From: an uncultured Holophagaceae bacterium
GTDB taxonomy: Bacteria; Acidobacteriota; Holophagae; Holophagales; Holophagaceae
Reading direction: 5' to 3'
DNA: 11,669 nucleotides
Assembly: GCA_903876615.1 (NCBI GenBank)
Contig: CAIRAS010000264.1
Location: 1-11,669, forward strand
Position numbers and translations under genes: made by a program. Under the pieces are notes generated by a model, which saw only the letters and a list, made by a program, of their open reading frames with translations, did not search any database and was not told the DNA's origin. This document shows, piece by piece, positions 7,301-11,669 of the stretch. Numbering within the stretch: the first letter of the stretch is position 1; each line of letters opens with the position of its first letter.

Positions 7301-9151
7301 GGCGTCCCGGCTGACCACCGTGGAGGCCCCCGCGCTGTTGCTGGCGGTCAGGGTGGCCGCGTTGCCCAAGCCCAGGTTGGTCCGCGCACTGGCGGCGTCC
7401 GTGCCGCCGGTGCCACCTGCGGTCAGCGGCAGGGTGCCCGTGACCTTGGTGCCGGCCAGGTCCACGGCCCCGTTGGCCAGGTGGTCGACCGTGACACCCC
7501 CGGCGGCGATGCTCACATTGGGCGCGTTGTAGGCCAGGCCCCCGCCGAAGCTGTAGGTGGAGCCCGCAAACTGCACCCACTTGGTGGTGCTGTTGGGGTA
7601 GACGTAGCCATTGGAGCGGGCCGTGGCGAAGACGGAGGTGCCGTCGGCGGGAACCGTCAGCACCCAAGCCGCCCCATCCCACTGGGCGAGCTTGTTGTCC
7701 TGGCCAGCCCAGGCACCGGCGGCGGGGGTTCCCACGATGTAGCGGTCCCCATTCGCCGGAGAGGTGATGGTCGAAGGGTCCGTCACGATGTCGATGACCG
7801 GCGCCTTCCAGGAGAGGCCCGCCTGGATGGCGTCCACATAGGCCTTGCTGGCGGCGTCTGCGGCCTGGGTGGGCGTGCCGAGGCCCGTGATGAGGGGTGC
7901 GGTCACGGTGCCCGTGAAGGTGGGCGAGGCCAGGGACGCCTTGGCATCCAGGGCGGTCTGGGTGGCGGTGGACACGGGCTTGGCCGCGTCCGAGGTGTTG
8001 TTGACGTTGCCCAGGCCCAGGTTGCTGCGGGCGGTGCCCACATTGGCCAGGTCGCTGAGGTTGCTGGCGGCCTTGAGGCTGCCCGTGGTACCGGCACTGA
8101 AGGCCGCAAAGTCCGTGGCGGCGAGGTAGCCATCCACAGTGCCGGTAGCCTTGGCCATGCTGATCACGGGGGCCGTGGACCCGGTAACCGCCACCGGAGC
8201 GGTGCCCGTCACACCCGTGACGCTGCCGCTGCCCACCTGGGACCAGGCGGCGCCGTTGAACTGGTAGAGGCCGGCAGTGCCGTCGGTCTGATAGACCAGC
8301 AGGCCCGCGGCGGGCGAGACGATGGCGGCACGCTGGACGGCCGTCATGCGCGGCGTGAGGAAGCCCTTGGTGGTGCTGGCCACATCCAGGGCGGCGGAGG
8401 CGCTTGGCGTGGCCGCGCCGATCGCCACCGAGCCCGCAGTGTAGACCGCGTCGCTGCCGTTCAGCGTGAAGGGGCTGGCGCCAGTCGCACCCGCGGCACC
8501 GGTCGCACCGGCCGCGCCCGGGAGGCCGGTGGCACCCGTGGCCCCGGTCGCACCGGTGGCGCCCGTCGCGCCCGTGTCGCCCTTGACGCCCGCGACGCTG
8601 CTGGGCACGAACTTGGTGCCGTTGAAGACCAGCACCTGGCCCGTGGTGGGCTTGGTGGTGGTCAGGTCGATGGATACACCCTGGATCTGGGTGATGAGGG
8701 TCTGGTTCTGGGTGCCGGTGACGTCTCCGCTGAAGGCGCCCACCAGCTCCCAGGCGGACCGCGCCTGGAAGGCCGGCACCAGGTCCACGTCCGGCAGCAT
8801 GGGTGCGCCGCCGATGAGCAGGTGCAGCTTCAGGCCGGAAAGGCCCAGCACGGAGGAGGAGATGGGCGTCATCCCCGTGGAACCAAGCACCACGGAATAC
8901 AGGCCGTCGGTGACGGTGACCGTGACGGCGCCAGAGTTCCAGACTTCGAGGCCCGCGCTGTCCAGCAGGGAGAACACGAAGCTCCGCGCCCCGTTGGCCG
9001 CGACGCCGGCCTCCTTGAGGCGGCCCTGGTAGGCCAGCTGCGGCAGGGGCATCGCGGTGGCGGCAGCAGCCGCAGGCAGCTCCTGGGCCGGCAGGGGGCT
9101 GCTCAGGGCGACGAGGGCGGCCACGGTGGGGGTCAGGAAGGGATGGCGCAT
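1358..9151 (-). CDS. Giant exported tail-fibre-like surface protein with C-terminal S74 self-cleaving chaperone
   Basis: 2597 residues. A Sec signal peptide (about 1-23, hydrophobic core [10 protein letters not shown]) is followed by a 'YQGRL...NG...[10 protein letters not shown]' domain (about 39-150) of a kind frequent at the start of bacterial surface proteins. Thirteen unbroken Gly-X-Y collagen-like triplets lie at 188-226, then a '[11 protein letters not shown]...KGFLTPRM' segment (about 240-306). Phage-fibre repeats of the GGTG...AR.NLGLG type occur through about 370-720, with a DUF2793-like stretch (WKAPV...GDRYIV, about 448-531) among them. Four modules of trimeric head repeats (NTA.GYQAL, N.AVG) lie near 944-1149, 1341-1518, 1908-2101 and 2308-2481. 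The C-terminus is a Peptidase_S74 intramolecular chaperone starting at Ser2484-Asp-Leu-Arg-Leu-Lys2489, then a coiled coil (about 2565-2597). In this family the chaperone trimerises the fibre and cuts itself off before that Ser; a Ser/Lys pair five residues apart is the known dyad in MYRF. The signal peptide and lack of phage neighbours argue for a cell-surface fibre, not a virion part. GGAG lies 5 bases before the ATG. Ligand unknown. Confidence 0.9.
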   Translation of the reverse strand: MRHPFLTPTVAALVALSSPLPAQELPAAAAATAMPLPQLAYQGRLKEAGVAANGARSFVFSLLDSAGLEVWNSGAVTVTVTDGLYSVVLGSTGMTPISSSVLGLSGLKLHLLIGGAPMLPDVDLVPAFQARSAWELVGAFSGDVTGTQNQTLITQIQGVSIDLTTTKPTTGQVLVFNGTKFVPSSVAGVKGDTGATGATGATGATGATGLPGAAGATGAAGATGASPFTLNGSDAVYTAGSVAIGAATPSASAALDVASTTKGFLTPRMTAVQRAAIVSPAAGLLVYQTDGTAGLYQFNGAAWSQVGSGSVTGVTGTAPVAVTGSTAPVISMAKATGTVDGYLAATDFAAFSAGTTGSLKAASNLSDLANVGTARSNLGLGNVNNTSDAAKPVSTATQTALDAKASLASPTFTGTVTAPLITGLGTPTQAADAASKAYVDAIQAGLSWKAPVIDIVTDPSTITSPANGDRYIVGTPAAGAWAGQDNKLAQWDGAAWVLTVPADGTSVFATARSNGYVYPNSTTKWVQFAGSTYSFGGGLAYNAPNVSIAAGGVTVDHLANGAVDLAGTKVTGTLPLTAGGTGGTDAASARTNLGLGNAATLTASNSAGASTVVSRDASGNFAAGTITANLTGNVTGSLTGNVAGNVTGTAANVTGIVAVVNGGTGASDAPGARSNLGLGTAAVADTGTSSGNVPVLDGTGKIPTALLPISGLTYKGEKVLTGNPTVPVEASGNYYIIGAAGTETGTGLVFGVGDWLISNGTAWQKISQTQTVASVAGKTGTVTLTSADLTDVTLAGNGTGKVLGWNGAKWAPTTAATGSVTSVAAGTGLTGGPITTTGTLSLANTAVTAGSYTRANIAVDAQGRLTSATSGAAVDLTTDVTGTLPVAKGGTGLASYTVGDLLYASGATTLASLAKPTAPWKALYMNATSQYAWALPSDLLSYGMTASNNTRGGVQALGSVGTGTNNTALGYQALGFASAYNYNVALGAYALSNSTIGSYNSAVGVDSLTYATGSYQVGAGYHAGFGLTSGAYNVVLGATAMGAGAGSSGTAAYNVVIGYSAGGSLKGNHSVAIGNAALPGATGSNNVAVGSGSGSTTAAGANNVFVGFGAKGTATGNHQIAIGSGAIVDADNKVVLGEDAITQVQLGTTTASSLASVIPAKNNAASLGSASNAWNGLYLAATGGTNAIAMAAPATVASSYTLTLPTTAGTASQVLTTNGSGALSWTSPAAGGVTSVTGTAPVVSSGGATPAISMAAAASGIPGYLTAADWAIFKAKEASLGTPGTNGYLLASTAAGVRSWVAPGWNQLLPKASAGASSAISLQYESGSGSSSFLHAYGPVSGNTNVYLGILAGNFTLTGTDNTGIGGSALARITTATSNVAVGSYALYADTVGSDNVAIGKLALTANTTASANNAVGGSALSSVTTGGSNNAFGYAALAGLTTGNSNVAIGSSAGEGGDGSGPGIYTGAANSVFIGAQSGGTWVTGAIETTNQIAIGARARATKDNQMVLGSPGPTVPTLVEVVPGANNATTLGSASNAWKSFYLAATGGTNAIKVQSPATVGTSYTLTLPDTAGTSNQVLTTNGSGTLSWTSPAAGGVTSVTGTAPVVSSGGATPAISMAPAASGVPGYLTAADWSTFNGKQAALASGTNLKTVGGNSLLGTGDAGPIGIGYGGTGETTPAAAFNALSPITILGDLVYGSAANTAARLAGNTSATKQVLTQTGTGAVSAAPAWATLSVADVSGAAPLASPSFTTPSLGVATGTSFNSITGLASTTSPMDGSAAVGTSTTVARQDHVHPTDTSKENALTFSSPLSRTTNTISLGMVPVASGGTGSTTLTLNNVLLGNGTSALQAVAPGTMGNVLTSDGTTWASVASSGLPSQTGNIGKYLTTSGSAASWVAPLASSVGTNNSGGGLNALAALVGSNSLGNTALGSDALKALTGNLANSGIHNTAVGNSALSSLKEPASSGSTVASYNTAIGTGAGAGLTTGGSNVAVGYQAMSAVTGTVSDSVAVGISALAASSGTQNTAVGGNAMYMLTSGAYNVAVGRSSGNALRTGSYNTSIGTGAGGTSAGTNQIAIGAGATATADNQVVIGGDGSAGYLPAITEVVPGKNKSAALGSTTNAWTGLYLAGSTSGYIGLQAPTTPSGYTLTLPATAGTLNQVLTTNGSGVLSWAAPATATTATNLAGGVAGAVPYQSATGASGFSAAGTSGQVLVSGGTGAPTWINNIAGSAANVTGLVAVANGGTGISSYTAGDILYANATPTLAKLAKGTDGQVLTLASGLPVWAAAGGGGGVTSDANLNTVGGTGAMPKTTNESNNTAYGYQALNGVSVDWSSSNTAIGYQALLVAGNAADGSPATHNVAVGDSAGATVTSGSYNTLVGELAGGTILKIGSHNVMVGYKADTTSGNNGTSYSVAIGDSAKTAGTYNTAIGTSASAGGSSISNATAIGNGATVAANNTVRIGNASVTVIEGAVGWTNPSDLRLKQNIADSSLGLAFIQKLRPVTYSFTAQPTVTHEGLIAQEVEAAAQSVGTTFHALHAPTTPEGFYSLTYTNLVMPLINATKELKAENDQLRSELDTLKAELAEIKALLKK
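1697..1702 (-). other. Predicted S74 autocleavage site (before Ser2484)
   Basis: The codons for Ser2484 and Asp2485 in the fibre gene sit at the start of the conserved SDLRLK motif. Proteins with this C-terminal chaperone (phage endosialidases, tail spikes, animal MYRF) cleave their own chain directly before this Ser after trimerising. The Lys five residues on is retained. Cleavage would release a chaperone of about 114 residues and leave a mature fibre of roughly 2460 residues after signal-peptide removal. Confidence 0.7.
4244..4570 (-). repeat. 327-bp in-frame direct repeat within the fibre gene, downstream copy
   Basis: This segment (residues about 1528-1637) is highly similar in DNA and protein to 5342-5668. 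Both encode 'S.SNAW...[11 protein letters not shown]', '[11 protein letters not shown]', '[19 protein letters not shown]' and '[17 protein letters not shown]'. The copies are 1098 bases (exactly 366 codons) apart. Each follows a head-repeat module, so the repeating unit appears to be head module plus this linker. A weaker third copy of the first part lies near 2636-2790. Confidence 0.85.
5342..5668 (-). repeat. 327-bp in-frame direct repeat within the fibre gene, upstream copy
   Basis: Partner of 4244-4570, in the same frame, encoding residues about 1162-1270. The similarity is strong at DNA level in the central part, so copy-number change by homologous recombination would keep the reading frame. 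Confidence 0.85.
7206..7289 (-). repeat. 12-bp tandem repeat in the fibre gene (Gly-Asn-Val-Thr units)
   Basis: Seven consecutive 12-bp units related to TTGCCCGTGACG (plus-strand reading), the last ones degenerate. They encode a four-residue repeat of the form N-V/L-T-G (residues about 621-649). A strict four-residue period rich in Thr and Val suggests an extended beta shaft. Slippage here would remain in frame. Confidence 0.8.
8474..8590 (-). repeat. Collagen-like Gly-X-Y tract in the fibre gene
   Basis: Thirteen uninterrupted triplets (residues 188-226), mostly Gly-Ala-Thr with GVK, GDT, GLP, GAA and GAS at the ends. The 9-bp-scale DNA repetition is very GC-rich. Bacterial collagen-like tracts form trimeric stalks, which agrees with the trimeric head repeats and the S74 trimerising chaperone further on. 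Confidence 0.85.
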
Positions 9152-9203
9152 GGGGTCTCCAAAAAAGTCAGGCAGTCAGTTCGAGGAAGCAGAGGGTCGG
9201 GGC

Positions 9204-9728
9204 CTACTGGCCCGAGGGGTCGTAGCCGTGGCGCACCTTGGCGGTGGCGCTGCCATCCGCGGACCGGGCGGCCACCACGGGCTCGCCCACCACGGCGGCG
9301 TTCTGGACCCCGCCGCTGGCCGAGCCCTGCTGGCTGCCGTTGGCGGACACCACGTCGGGCCTGGATACCGCGGGCGGGGGCGGCGGCAGCACCGTGGCCT
9401 GGGCCATGGCCGTGTAGCGCACGTCCCCGTTCCACATGGCCACGATGCGGTAGCTGCCGGCCGTCGTCGAGGCCGTGAACAGGCCTGCGGGGGTGAACGT
9501 GCCGCCGGTGGCGGGCACCACGGACCAGGTGGCGGTGCCGCCCCAGGGAATGACGGCCGTGAACTGCAGGCTCTGGCCCGCGCTCAAGCTGGCCACGGCG
9601 GGGCTGACGGTCATGACCTGATTGATCGTGGCGGCGCGGTCTCCGGCGACGCGGTCGGCGCCGCCGCAGCCCAGGAGGAGCAGCAGGGCCGAGGCCGGGA
9701 GGAGGGTGCGGAGGGCTGGGGTGGTCAT
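9204..9728 (-). CDS. Lipoprotein with bacterial Ig-like domain
   Basis: 174 residues. A type II signal sequence ends in the lipobox Leu-Leu-Gly-Cys with Cys21 as the predicted lipidated residue, followed by Gly-Gly, so outer-membrane sorting is likely. Residues about 38-115 look like a BIG_2-type Ig-like domain: 'VSPAVASLSAGQSLQFTA', then 'ATWSV', then 'GTFTPAGLFTAS', then 'GSYRIVA'. A proline run (PPPPP) separates this from a Ser/Gly-rich tail ending DGSATAKVRHGYDPSGQ. Similar '...V.HGF/Y.P' endings occur in other secreted bacterial proteins, with no function known to me. AGGGGA precedes the ATG, and the stop codon of the beta-barrel gene lies only 9 bases upstream, overlapping this binding site, so the two are probably translated from one message. 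It may help anchor or present the fibre encoded next. That is inferred from context only. Confidence 0.85.
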   Translation of the reverse strand: MTTPALRTLLPASALLLLLGCGGADRVAGDRAATINQVMTVSPAVASLSAGQSLQFTAVIPWGGTATWSVVPATGGTFTPAGLFTASTTAGSYRIVAMWNGDVRYTAMAQATVLPPPPPAVSRPDVVSANGSQQGSASGGVQNAAVVGEPVVAARSADGSATAKVRHGYDPSGQ

Positions 9729-9737
9729 GGGGGTCCC

Positions 9738-10331
9738 CTAGAAGCGCCAGAGGAGACCGTAGCTCGCGGTGTTCGCGGGCTGGTTCTCCTGGCCGTAGTG
9801 GCTGACGAGGTAGCGGACTTCGGCCTCGACGTGCTTGGAGAGGCGGCAGGTGAGCACCGGGCCCAGGCCCAGCCGCCACCAGTGGGCGGTGCCGCTCACG
9901 CTGACGGCGGCGAGGCCGGGCGTGGGGCTGACCCGGTTGGTGCTGGCCACGGACCAGCGGAGCTCCTGCAGGCCCACCCCGACGGCCCAGCGGTCATCCA
10001 GGCGGTAGAGGTAGTCGGCACCCAAAGCGAGGCTGCGGACCCGGGTGTCCAGGGACTGGGGCGTGACCGCTCCGGAAGTGGTCTGGTTCTGGCCCAGGAA
10101 GGCGGCATAGTCCAGGCGGGGCCGAAGCTCATGGCCCCCTGCGAAGGCCCAGGTGCCATGCAGGCCCAGGGACAGCCCTGGCATATCGGCCGTGAGGCGC
10201 AGGTCCGGACTGGCCGGGAAGACCAGGGCTGCCTGGGCGCCGAGCTGCCCCGCACCAAGCCCCCCTGCGGCCTGAAGTCCCGCCGTTGCCACCAAGCCAA
10301 CCAGGGACAGGCATCGCTGCAGTCGGGCCAT
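9738..10331 (-). CDS. Small outer-membrane beta-barrel protein
   Basis: 197 residues from the ATG at 10331; a GTG three codons upstream (10340) is an alternative. AAGGTGG lies 5 bases before the ATG, while AGAGG lies 5 bases before the GTG, so both are possible. A signal peptide (core CLSLVGLVATAGLQAAGG) is followed by alternating polar/apolar strands, for example LRLTADMPGLSLGLHGTWAF, LRPRLDYAAFL, VRSLALGADYLYRL, WAVGVGLQEL, WWRLGLGPVLTCRL and VEAEVRYLVSHYG. The chain ends SYGLLWRF, with the C-terminal Phe typical of substrates of the Bam assembly machine. The length suits an eight- to ten-stranded barrel. There is no OmpA-type peptidoglycan domain. It is the first gene of the presumed operon with the lipoprotein and fibre. 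No specific family is recognised; a role as envelope anchor or pore is a guess. Confidence 0.8.
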   Translation of the reverse strand: MARLQRCLSLVGLVATAGLQAAGGLGAGQLGAQAALVFPASPDLRLTADMPGLSLGLHGTWAFAGGHELRPRLDYAAFLGQNQTTSGAVTPQSLDTRVRSLALGADYLYRLDDRWAVGVGLQELRWSVASTNRVSPTPGLAAVSVSGTAHWWRLGLGPVLTCRLSKHVEAEVRYLVSHYGQENQPANTASYGLLWRF

Positions 10332-10379
10332 CTTGTCCACCTTTGCCTCTGAACAGGGGGCGAAAGGACCCCTCTGTCG

Positions 10380-10408
10380 ATTATTCGGAAGGGCCCCAGG
10401 GGTCTAAA
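10380..10408 (-). promoter_or_regulatory. Candidate promoter of the barrel-lipoprotein-fibre operon
   Basis: On the minus strand TTTAGA (10408-10403) and AATAAT (10385-10380) are 17 bases apart. The predicted start near 10373 gives a leader of about 33-42 bases ending in the ribosome binding site. The -35 is weak (4 of 6), as expected for an activator-dependent promoter. A 7-bp inverted repeat, GACCCCT (10367-10373) and AGGGGTC (10398-10404), overlaps it. Confidence 0.5.
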
Positions 10409-10414
10409 GCTGGG

Positions 10415-10450
10415 CGTTCTATGAAAAGCGGTCTGATTTCTATGAATAAC
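10415..10450. promoter_or_regulatory. Tandem direct repeat, candidate AraC-family operator
   Basis: TTCTATGAA occurs at 10417-10425 and again at 10438-10446, 21 bases start to start, exactly two helical turns. Aligning 15 bases around each (10415-10429 and 10436-10450) gives 11 identities. AraC-family monomers classically bind two direct half-sites about 21 bp apart (as at araI), with the proximal one next to the -35 of the activated promoter. Here the proximal half-site ends 6 bases from the -35 of the minus-strand candidate promoter. The regulator gene starts 46 bases to the right, so both directions could be controlled. Confidence 0.6.
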
Positions 10451-10483
10451 TGCCGCCGAGGCTTCCCGACCCTCCGCGCGCCC

Positions 10484-10489
10484 TAGACT
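10484..10489 (+). promoter_or_regulatory. Candidate -10 box giving a leaderless regulator mRNA
   Basis: TAGACT ends exactly 6 bases before the ATG of the AraC-type gene, so the expected transcription start falls on the A of the ATG. No Shine-Dalgarno sequence is visible before this start. The -35 region (about 10461-10468, GCTTCCCG) is poor. Confidence 0.45.
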
Positions 10490-10495
10490 CTCGCC

Positions 10496-11524
10496 ATGGA
10501 ACGGAGCTTCAACCGCCTGCACTTCCGCTGGCTCCTCGACGCGGCCGAGGAAAGCTTTGGCTTCAGCCCCACAGATGGCGACCTGGAGCACCAGTCCCTG
10601 CACTTCCCGCCGGAGCTCGGCGAGGGCCACTTCGATCACGCCAACCTCGCCCTGGGCATGAGCCTCTACCGGAGCACCCACCGCCTGCTGCCCGCGGCCT
10701 CAGGGCACCTGATCCCCATCGCCGAGATCGAGGTCGACTATGGGGGCCCCGCCTTCGTGGCCCAGAGCCTGCGGGGCGGCCGGATCTGCCAGCAGGAGCG
10801 CCTGCCCGAGGCGACCCTGATCTTCGAGGAGGGTCGGGACTTCTTCCTCCATATCCAGAAGCGGCAGGTACTCCCTCTGGTGGATGGCAGCGCAGACTCC
10901 ACCATGGTTGCGCTGCAGGCCCAGATTGCCACCCTCGAGCGGCTGCTCGGTGAGTCGGAGGCCGCGGCGCTGCTGGGCGCACTGGACCTGAGCACCCTGC
11001 CCTCGGTGGCGGTCCGGGCCATGCCCCGGCAGGTCAGCGCCCCGCTGCACCAGGCCATGGCCCGGTCCCTCACCGGCGAGGCTCAGAAGCTCTATGCCCA
11101 GGCCAAGGTGCTCGAATACCTGTCGGGCCTCTCGGAACATCTGAGTCTCGTCGCAGGTGGCATGACCGCCTCGGCGACCCTCAACGAGCGGGTGGCGGCC
11201 TGTCGGGACCTCCTCCTGCGCCTGGAGGGGAAGCTGCCCAGCCTGGTGGCCCTGGCGCAGGCCTTCGAGCTCCCCGCGAAGCGCCTCAACGCTGCCTTCA
11301 GCGAGACCTACGGCCAGACCATCTTCGCCTTCATCACCGCCCATCGGCTGGACCAGGCGCGGCAGGCCCTGCTTGAAACCGACGTGCCCATGAAGGCCCT
11401 CTCCCACAAGCTGGGCTACTCCCACGTGAACAACTTCATCACCGCCTTCCAGAAGCGCTTCGGCCAGTCCCCCGGCAGCCTGCGGAGCCGGGGCGGGAAG
11501 CCCATCAAGCCGCGGATCGCCTGA
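10496..11524 (+). CDS. AraC-family transcriptional regulator, PchR-like
   Basis: 342 residues. The C-terminal part (about 246-335) holds the two helix-turn-helix units of the AraC/XylS family: 'LVALAQAFELPAKRLNAAF', then 'YGQTIFAFITAHRLDQAR' bridging, then 'MKALSHKLGYSHVNNFITAF' and 'KRFGQSPGSLR'. The segment 'LTGEAQKLYAQAKVLEYL' (about 191-210) resembles the 'L.G..RRLYLEGKALELL' linker of PchR-like regulators, which in Pseudomonas respond to ferric siderophore. The N-terminal domain (about 1-150) is likely the effector-binding part, and its ligand cannot be read from sequence. The gene is divergent from the barrel-lipoprotein-fibre genes and shares a 155-base control region with them, with AraC-type half-sites in it, so it probably regulates them. 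The ATG lacks a Shine-Dalgarno sequence and may be leaderless. Confidence 0.88.
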   Translation: MERSFNRLHFRWLLDAAEESFGFSPTDGDLEHQSLHFPPELGEGHFDHANLALGMSLYRSTHRLLPAASGHLIPIAEIEVDYGGPAFVAQSLRGGRICQQERLPEATLIFEEGRDFFLHIQKRQVLPLVDGSADSTMVALQAQIATLERLLGESEAAALLGALDLSTLPSVAVRAMPRQVSAPLHQAMARSLTGEAQKLYAQAKVLEYLSGLSEHLSLVAGGMTASATLNERVAACRDLLLRLEGKLPSLVALAQAFELPAKRLNAAFSETYGQTIFAFITAHRLDQARQALLETDVPMKALSHKLGYSHVNNFITAFQKRFGQSPGSLRSRGGKPIKPRIA

Positions 11525-11526
11525 GG

Positions 11527-11565
11527 CGGAAGATCCACACCACCGCAGAGAAAAAGGATCTTCCG
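11527..11565 (+). terminator. Hairpin just after the regulator gene, possible terminator
   Basis: CGGAAGATCC (11527-11536) and GGATCTTCCG (11556-11565) are a perfect 10-bp inverted repeat with a 19-base loop, beginning 2 bases after the stop codon. No T-run follows, so it is at best a weak intrinsic terminator or a 3'-end protecting structure. The loop contains CCACCGCAGAGAAAAAGG, which resembles another of the intergenic repeat motifs, so it may be a repeat element put to use. Confidence 0.4.
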
Positions 11566-11602
11566 GGATTCCCGGGATGATCCTCGGCCACGCACTTGCA
11601 GG

Positions 11603-11641
11603 CATCCCCGTCCATCCCATTGATCCCCGTCATGCTTTTGC
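11603..11641 (+). repeat. Second copy of the ATCCCCGT-CATCCC intergenic repeat
   Basis: Reads ATCCCCGT, one base, CATCCC, four bases, ATCCCCGTCA, then GCTTTTG. This is the same order as the reverse complement of 362-401 (right arm of the 79-bp palindrome), with a two-base deletion before GCTTTTG. It shows that this family occurs at two sites, one on each side of the fibre locus, in opposite orientation. The rest of 11566-11669 shows no gene. Confidence 0.7.
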
Positions 11642-11669
11642 TTTCTGGGACGGAATGCCAGGCCGAAGG

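Noticed and set aside
1358..9151. Prophage tail-fibre gene
   Set aside because: There are no phage structural, lysis or integrase genes on either side, a Sec signal peptide is present, and the neighbours are envelope proteins and a regulator.
9152..9203. Terminator before the fibre gene (TTTTTT just upstream of its ATG)
   Set aside because: The T-run has no stable stem before it and lies immediately beside the GGAG ribosome binding site, so read-through from the lipoprotein gene is more likely.
5798..9478. Long plus-strand open frames opposite the fibre and lipoprotein genes (5798-7120 and 7481-9478)
   Set aside because: They are shadows of a very GC-rich, repeat-rich gene. Their peptides are Gly/Arg/Ala/His-rich without domains, while the minus strand gives recognisable domains throughout.
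10563..11620. Minus-strand open frames opposite the AraC-type gene
   Set aside because: The plus strand encodes a full AraC-family protein with both helix-turn-helix motifs, and the opposite frames lack any domain.

Overview
The window reads as a high-GC Gram-negative bacterial chromosome. The Gram-negative call rests on an outer-membrane-type beta-barrel protein, a lipoprotein and Sec signal peptides. The base composition and the intergenic repeats (ACACGAAG-, ACAAAGAAC- and ATCCCCGTTCATCCC-type) would fit an acidobacterium of the Holophagae (Geothrix/Holophaga-like). That taxonomic guess is from memory of similar genomes and is not proven by the sequence. There is no tRNA, rRNA, transposase or CRISPR array.

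Layout, left to right. (1) 1-117, minus: the first 39 codons of a SpoVT/AbrB-type DNA-binding protein, cut by the window edge, with a candidate promoter at 136-163. (2) 118-951: a gene-free stretch of about 830 bases. Most of it (267-915) is a cluster of intergenic repeats, including a 79-bp imperfect palindrome, two nested pairs of perfect inverted repeats and a 9-bp tandem array. (3) 952-1293, minus: a small STAS-domain (anti-sigma-factor-antagonist-like) protein. (4) 1358-9151, minus: one giant gene of 2597 codons. It encodes an exported, mosaic, phage-tail-fibre-like surface protein ending in a self-cleaving chaperone of the endosialidase/S74 type. (5) 9204-9728, minus: a lipoprotein with an Ig-like domain. 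(6) 9738-10331 (or 10340), minus: a small outer-membrane beta-barrel protein. (7) 10332-10495: a divergent promoter region with a 21-bp-spaced direct repeat. (8) 10496-11524, plus: an AraC-family regulator with PchR-like features. (9) 11525-11669: a hairpin and another copy of the ATCCCC-type repeat.

How the parts may work together (inference). The four minus-strand genes, barrel, lipoprotein, fibre and STAS protein, are collinear with gaps of 9, 52 and 64 bases and could form one transcription unit. The divergent AraC-type gene is the obvious candidate regulator. The tandem half-sites lie just upstream of the -35 of the best minus-strand promoter candidate, where an AraC-family activator would be expected to bind. 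A reasonable hypothesis is a regulated cell-surface fibre locus: an envelope barrel and a lipoprotein made together with a Sec-exported, self-trimerising, self-processing fibre, plus a STAS protein of unknown partner. The fibre carries signs of module duplication and replacement: a 327-bp in-frame direct repeat, and two low-GC head-repeat modules inside an otherwise very GC-rich gene.
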